From Falsiroseomonas sp050563545 (GTDB lineage Bacteria; Pseudomonadota; Alphaproteobacteria; Acetobacterales; Acetobacteraceae), in the NCBI RefSeq assembly GCF_050563545.1, contig NZ_JBNXUM010000006.1:1-64000 (forward strand): a stretch of DNA of 64,000 nt, in the 5' to 3' direction. Positions 60,129 through 64,000 of this stretch are shown in pieces. Made by a program: the position numbers and the translations under genes. The first letter of the stretch is position 1. Each line of letters opens with the position of its first letter. The notes beneath the pieces are model-generated. The model did no database searches. It saw only the letters and a program-made list of their open reading frames with translations, and had not been told where the DNA came from.

Positions 60129-61238
60129 TCAGCCCTTCCCGGCCTCCAGCACGCGGCCGAACAGCGGCACCGCGTCCAGCAGGTCCTGCGCCCGCACCCG
60201 CTCATGCGGCGTGTGCGCCGTCCCGACATCGCCGGGCCCGAGCACCAGGCAGGGCGCGAGCGCCTGCAGCTCGCTCGCATCCGTCCCATAAGGCGCCGTC
60301 TTCGCGGAAACACCCGTCAGCGCGACGCCGAGCGCGACCAGCGGATGGTCAGCCGGCAGCTCGGGCGGCTTGCCCTCGTGCTGCTCGGCCAGCTCCAGCC
60401 CTGCCCGCTGCGCCGCGCCCCGCACCGCCTCCAGCACCGGGCCGGGATCCACCTTCGCGCTGTAGCGGAACTTGATATGCGCGGTCGCCCGCGCGACCGT
60501 CACGTTCAGCGCCGTGCCGTGGTTGTCGAGGATCAGGTTGAAGTCGGAGAACGGCGGCTCGTAATCCGCATCCTGCAGCGAGACGTCGGAACGCAGTCTG
60601 TCGAACACGCTGCGCATCTCGGCCAGGAAGGGCAGCAGCTTCCAGTTCGCGTTGTCGCCCTTCCCCGTCGAGGAATGCGCCTGCACGCCATGCGCCGTGG
60701 CGGTGAAGGCGATGTGGCTGCGATGGCCGCGCACCGGCGCCAGGCTCGTGGGCTCCGCCACGATGATACCCTTCAACCCCAGCGACTTCGCCAAGGCGGA
60801 TCGCGTCGCGATGACATGCGCGCCCTGCTTGGTCGTCTCCTCATCGGCCGTGATCAGCAGCGTGACCGGAACGTCCGCGCCCGCGTGCTGCGCCGCGACG
60901 ATCGCGGCCGCGACCTGGCCCTTCATGTCGACCGAGCCGAGGCCGTGCATCACGCCCTCGGCGTCGATCCGCGGCGCCCAGGGATCGCTCTCCCACCCCG
61001 TGGCCGGGACGGTGTCGAGATGGCCGGACAGCGCGTAGCCGCCCTTCGGCCCCCTGTGCGCGACGATGGCGCGCTTCGCCACGCCCTTGGCGTCGCGGTA
61101 GTCCAGCCGCTCCACCTCGAAGCCCCGGAGCTCGCGTTCCACGCGCTCCGCCACGGGCAGGTTGGAGACGAAGCTGCGGCTGTCGATGGCGACGAGGTCG
61201 GCGGCCAGCCGCAGGGTCGGGTCGTTGAGGTCGGGCAT
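60129..61238 (-). CDS. argE: Acetylornithine deacetylase-like M20 peptidase
   Basis: Zinc deacylase of 369 aa. Metal/catalytic blocks: LSGHLDTVPATGWESDPW, GLGSVDMKGQVAA, ITADEETTKQGA (general-base Glu) and, near the C-terminus, GTAHTPHERVRAQDL. The dimerisation domain holds VQAHSSTGKGDNANWKLLPFL. ArgE and succinyl-diaminopimelate desuccinylase are the leading identities; start ATG 61238 agrees with family length. Divergent from the PLP-dependent gene by 48 bp. Confidence 0.8.
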   Translation of the reverse strand: MPDLNDPTLRLAADLVAIDSRSFVSNLPVAERVERELRGFEVERLDYRDAKGVAKRAIVAHRGPKGGYALSGHLDTVPATGWESDPWAPRIDAEGVMHGLGSVDMKGQVAAAIVAAQHAGADVPVTLLITADEETTKQGAHVIATRSALAKSLGLKGIIVAEPTSLAPVRGHRSHIAFTATAHGVQAHSSTGKGDNANWKLLPFLAEMRSVFDRLRSDVSLQDADYEPPFSDFNLILDNHGTALNVTVARATAHIKFRYSAKVDPGPVLEAVRGAAQRAGLELAEQHEGKPPELPADHPLVALGVALTGVSAKTAPYGTDASELQALAPCLVLGPGDVGTAHTPHERVRAQDLLDAVPLFGRVLEAGKG

Positions 61239-61286
61239 GCCCCAGCCTCGCTTGCCCGCGCGCGCCGGGCAAGGGAGAGTCGCCCC

Positions 61287-62405
61287 ATGCAACACTACCT
61301 CGACCCCCGCACCAGCCAGACCTGGACCCTCGACGCGCCGCGATGGTGCGGCGATGCGCGGCAGCCGCTGCTGCTGACCGGCCGCGCCGGCATCGCGCCC
61401 GCCGACATCGTCACGGCGGAGCGCTCGATCTGGCGCTACGCCGCCGCCTTCCCCTGGATGCCGAAGGCGCCGATCTCGATGGGCGAGGGCCGCACCCCGC
61501 TGATCGAGCGCGCGATCCCCGGCGGCACCGCGCTGCTGAAATGCGAATGGTTCATGCCGACCGGCAGCTTCAAGGATCGCGGGGCGTCGGTGATGCTGTC
61601 CCTGCTGCGCGACCAGGGTGTCACGAGCGTGCTGGAGGACAGCTCCGGCAACGGAGGCGCGGCCGTCAGCGCCTATGCTGCCGCCGGCGGGATGGCGGCG
61701 ACGATCTTCGTCCCCGCCAGCACCAGCCCCGCCAAGACCGTGCAGTCCCGCGCCGCCGGCGCCGCGATCGAGCTGATCCCGGGCTCCCGCCAGGACTGCG
61801 CCGATGCCGCGCTCGCGAAATCCGCGGAGATCTTCTACGCCAGCCACAACTGGCATCCCTTCTTCCTCGAAGGGACGAAGACGCTCGCCTACGAGCTCTG
61901 GGAGGACCTCGGCTTTGCCGCCCCGGACCACGTCATCGTCCCCTGCGGCGCGGGATCGAACGTGCTGGGATGCTGGCTCGGCTTCGGGGAGCTGAAGCGC
62001 GCGAAGCAGATCGCGCGCCTGCCGCGGATCTGGGCCGCGCAGCCCGCGCATTGCGGGCCGATCGCGCGCGCGGCGCTCGGCCTGCCCGCGCAGGATGCCA
62101 GGCCCACCATCGCCGAGGGCACCGCGATCGCGCAGCCGCTCCGCCTGCCGGAATGCCTGCATGCGCTCGAGGAGAGCGAGGGCGGCGCCGTGCTGCTGGA
62201 GGAGGAGGAGATCGCCGCGGCCTCGCTGTCGCTCGCGCGTAGCGGCGTCTATGTCGAGCCGACCTGCGCCCAGGCCGCGGCGGCCTTCGGCAAGCTGCGC
62301 GAGGCGGGGAAGATCGGCGCGGCGGAGACGGCGGTCGTGGTGCTGACGGGCACCGGGCTGAAATCGACGCCGCGCTATGCGGAGATGCTGGGGGTGGCGC
62401 TGTGA
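61287..62405 (+). CDS. Pyridoxal-phosphate-dependent beta-family enzyme (threonine synthase-like)
   Basis: Fold-type II PLP enzyme of 372 aa. The Schiff-base Lys is in PTGSFKDRGASVML, the phosphate-binding SSGNGGAAVSAYAAAGG follows, and VPCGAGSNVLGCWLGF and VVVLTGTGLKSTPRY are late. MGEGRTPLIERAI recalls threonine synthase, but with an atypical N-terminus (RTSQTWTLDAPRWC). Close relatives are annotated threonine synthase-like or amino-acid dehydratases; the exact reaction is open. AAGGGAGAG precedes ATG 61287. Confidence 0.85.
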   Translation: MQHYLDPRTSQTWTLDAPRWCGDARQPLLLTGRAGIAPADIVTAERSIWRYAAAFPWMPKAPISMGEGRTPLIERAIPGGTALLKCEWFMPTGSFKDRGASVMLSLLRDQGVTSVLEDSSGNGGAAVSAYAAAGGMAATIFVPASTSPAKTVQSRAAGAAIELIPGSRQDCADAALAKSAEIFYASHNWHPFFLEGTKTLAYELWEDLGFAAPDHVIVPCGAGSNVLGCWLGFGELKRAKQIARLPRIWAAQPAHCGPIARAALGLPAQDARPTIAEGTAIAQPLRLPECLHALEESEGGAVLLEEEEIAAASLSLARSGVYVEPTCAQAAAAFGKLREAGKIGAAETAVVVLTGTGLKSTPRYAEMLGVAL

Positions 62406-62430
62406 CTGCCCTCTCCGGCTTTTCTGCTTT

Positions 62431-62552
62431 CCCTCTCCCCCTGGAAGGGGGAGAGGGCTGGGTGAGGGGGTCGCGAAGCTGGTCAGCGCAGCGTCGCCAG
62501 CGCTGCGCGCCTCACCCTCACCCAACCCTCTCCCGCCCCGGCGGGAGAGGGC
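62431..62552. repeat. Inverted pair of CCCTCTCCCC palindromes
   Basis: Left unit 62431-62458 (CCCTCTCCCC-CTGGAA-GGGGGAGAGGG) with a GGGTGAGGG-GTCGCGAAGC tail; right unit near 62513-62551 in opposite orientation (CCCTCACCC, CCCTCTCCCGC, GCGGGAGAGGG). About 55 bp separate them. They occupy most of the 205-bp spacer before the DSD1-type gene. Confidence 0.75.
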
Positions 62553-62610
62553 ATTCATCGGCCATCCGCCATCTCCCCGATGGCAATGGCGGGACGGGTG
62601 AGCGCAACCC

Positions 62611-63711
62611 ATGACCACCCTCCACGACCTCCCCACCCCATCCCTTCTCCTCGACCTCGACATCCTCCGCCGCAACATCGCGCGCATGGCGCAGGCCGTC
62701 GCGCGCCACCCCGGCGTGATCCTCCGCCCGCACATGAAGACCGCGAAGTCCGCCGCGGTCGCCGACCTCGCGGCGCCCGGCAAGGGCCCGATCACCGTCA
62801 GCACCATCACCGAGGCCCGCTACTTCGCCGACCACGGCTTCCGCGACCAGCTCTACGCCGTCGGCATCGTGCCCGCGAAGCTGGACGCGATCGCCGTGCT
62901 GAACGCCGAGGGCAACCAGGTGAAGGTCATCACCGACGACCTCGCCACCGCGCGCGCGATCGCCGGGCATGCCGGCGTGCTGCCCACCCTGATCGAGGTG
63001 GATGTCGGCGAAGGCCGCGCCGGCGTCGCGCCCGACGACGACGCGCTGCTCGCCATCGCCGCCGCGCTCGGCCCGAAGCTCGCCGGCGTCGTCGCGCATT
63101 CCGGCCACAGCTATGCCGGCCGCAGCCCGGCCGAGATGGAGCAGGTCGCGGAGGCCGAGCGCGCCGGCATCTTGCTCGCCGCACGCCGCCTGCGCGATGC
63201 CGGGCACGAAGTCGGCATCGTCTCCGTGGGATCCTCGCCCGCGGCGCTCTACGCCCGCCACCTCGACGGCGTCACGGAGACGCGCGCCGGCGTCTACATG
63301 CTTGGCGACCTCTTCCAGGCCCAGATCGGCACGCATCCCCCGGACGACATCGCGGTCACCGTGCTCGCCTCCGTCATCGGCAACTACCCCCGGCGCGGCG
63401 CGGTGCTGCTCGATGCCGGCGCGCTCGCGCTGTCGAAGGACCGCAGCACCGAACGCGCGCCGCGCGATTTCGGATTCGGCCGGGTGCTCGACCTCGAGGG
63501 CCGCCCGATCGGCGAGGCCATCGTGACGCGCGTCCACCAGGAACATGGCGAGGCCAGCGGGCCAGGCCTGCCGCTCGATCGCCTGCCGGTCGGCGCGCGG
63601 GTGAGGATCCAGCCGAACCATGCCTGCCTGACCGCGGCCGCGCATGATCGCTTCCACGTGATCGAGGGCAGCCGCGTCGTCGCGGCATGGGAGCGGGTGA
63701 ACCATTGGTAA
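62611..63711 (+). CDS. DSD1/D-threonine aldolase family PLP enzyme
   Basis: Alanine-racemase-fold (type III) PLP enzyme of 366 aa. The Lys that binds PLP is in ILRPHMKTAKSAAVA (about 41-48), and the divalent-metal ligands characteristic of D-threonine aldolase/D-serine dehydratase lie in QPNHACLTAAAHDRFHV (His and Cys near the C-terminus). GVVAHSGHSYAGRSPAEMEQ and GIVSVGSSPAALYARHLDGVTETRAG are typical. Cleaves or dehydrates D-3-hydroxy-amino acids. Same orientation as the PLP gene upstream. Confidence 0.87.
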   Translation: MTTLHDLPTPSLLLDLDILRRNIARMAQAVARHPGVILRPHMKTAKSAAVADLAAPGKGPITVSTITEARYFADHGFRDQLYAVGIVPAKLDAIAVLNAEGNQVKVITDDLATARAIAGHAGVLPTLIEVDVGEGRAGVAPDDDALLAIAAALGPKLAGVVAHSGHSYAGRSPAEMEQVAEAERAGILLAARRLRDAGHEVGIVSVGSSPAALYARHLDGVTETRAGVYMLGDLFQAQIGTHPPDDIAVTVLASVIGNYPRRGAVLLDAGALALSKDRSTERAPRDFGFGRVLDLEGRPIGEAIVTRVHQEHGEASGPGLPLDRLPVGARVRIQPNHACLTAAAHDRFHVIEGSRVVAAWERVNHW

Positions 63712-63759
63712 CGGCGACGCAGGCCCGGCTTCACGCGCCGCCCGTTACCACGCACGGCC

Positions 63760-64000
63760 ATGCCCGGCCTTGCCCGCCGATCGCTGCTCGCCGCCCCGCT
63801 GCTGATCGCGCCCGCCACGGGCCGCGCCGCCGCGCGCGCCATCCCGCCCTTCCCGCTCTGGATCGGCCGCACCGCGCTGCTGCGCGGGGAGGCTGGCGCG
63901 GCGCGGCTGCTGCTGGCCGAGGACGGCACGGGCCTGATGAGCGTGCGTCTCCTTTTTCTCTGCTACGCGCTGCCCGTGCGGTCCTGGCGCGTCGAGGAGG
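63760..64000 (+). CDS. Hypothetical exported protein, 3' truncated
   Basis: Open reading frame without a stop before the window edge; 80 codons visible. It starts ATG 63760, with a signal-like N-terminus (RRSLLAAPLLIAPATGRAAA) and a first mature segment WIGRTALLRGEAGAARLLLAEDGTGLMSV. Only 48 bp separate it from the DSD1 gene. No family can be named from the visible part. Confidence 0.5.
   Translation, partial: MPGLARRSLLAAPLLIAPATGRAAARAIPPFPLWIGRTALLRGEAGAARLLLAEDGTGLMSVRLLFLCYALPVRSWRVEE

Overview
The window is about 70% G+C with dense, short-spaced genes on both strands. Gene content and order point to an alphaproteobacterium, most likely Acetobacteraceae (Roseomonas-like). The evidence is accD-folC beside trxA-addA-addB-murU-amgK-tsaE, an aa3-type cox operon with ctaB, ctaG, a DUF983 gene and surf1, an ftsE-ftsX pair with an MJ0042 zinc-ribbon gene, and many GC-rich palindromic repeats. 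The taxon is inferred from family knowledge, not from a search. I saw no rRNA, tRNA, CRISPR array, insertion sequence or phage.

Layout. 0-7 kb: end of a DOPA-dioxygenase-like gene, a hybrid histidine kinase, accD-folC, a PQQ-type sugar dehydrogenase and trxA. 7-16 kb: a minus-strand run tsaE-amgK-murU-addB-addA, joining tRNA t6A synthesis, peptidoglycan recycling and AddAB recombination. 16-27 kb: ferredoxin-NADP reductase, a three-gene methyltransferase/TIGR04282/TIGR04283 unit divergent from a PA0069-type radical SAM gene, an intradiol dioxygenase, a peroxiredoxin, YqgE, a lipoprotein, a DMT exporter and a PmtA-like methyltransferase. 27-37 kb: the cytochrome c oxidase operon (coxB-coxA-ctaB-small gene-ctaG-methyltransferase-coxC-DUF983-small gene-surf1) and an M32 carboxypeptidase. 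37-49 kb: DUF2125, ChaC, plsC, YdcF, ftsX-ftsE, an MFS transporter, a frameshifted secreted protein gene, cytochrome b561, ribF, LOG, MaoC, an M20 peptidase and an SDR. 49-55 kb: a TPR protein, an acyl-CoA ligase, divergent mntR/mntH with a candidate MntR box, and a Bug-type binding protein. 55.8-59.8 kb looks rearranged: a truncated O-methyltransferase, benE, a DUF2726 gene and a hydrolase. 60-64 kb: an ArgE-like deacetylase divergent from two PLP enzymes, then a truncated secreted protein.

The strongest unexplained signal is a dispersed element of about 95 bp with three copies (6676-6779, 31205-31302, 33802-33896). Each folds into four consecutive hairpins. The stems differ between copies but stay paired, while the linker and loop sequences are conserved. 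One copy is translated in frame inside the signal peptide of the sugar dehydrogenase, and the other two lie just after ctaB and coxC. A second class, perfect palindromes with a GCAA loop, lies inside the first codons of ctaB and the DUF983 gene, so the cox operon is studded with structured elements. A third class, the CCCTC(T)CCCC palindromes, occupies many intergenic gaps, often as inverted pairs.
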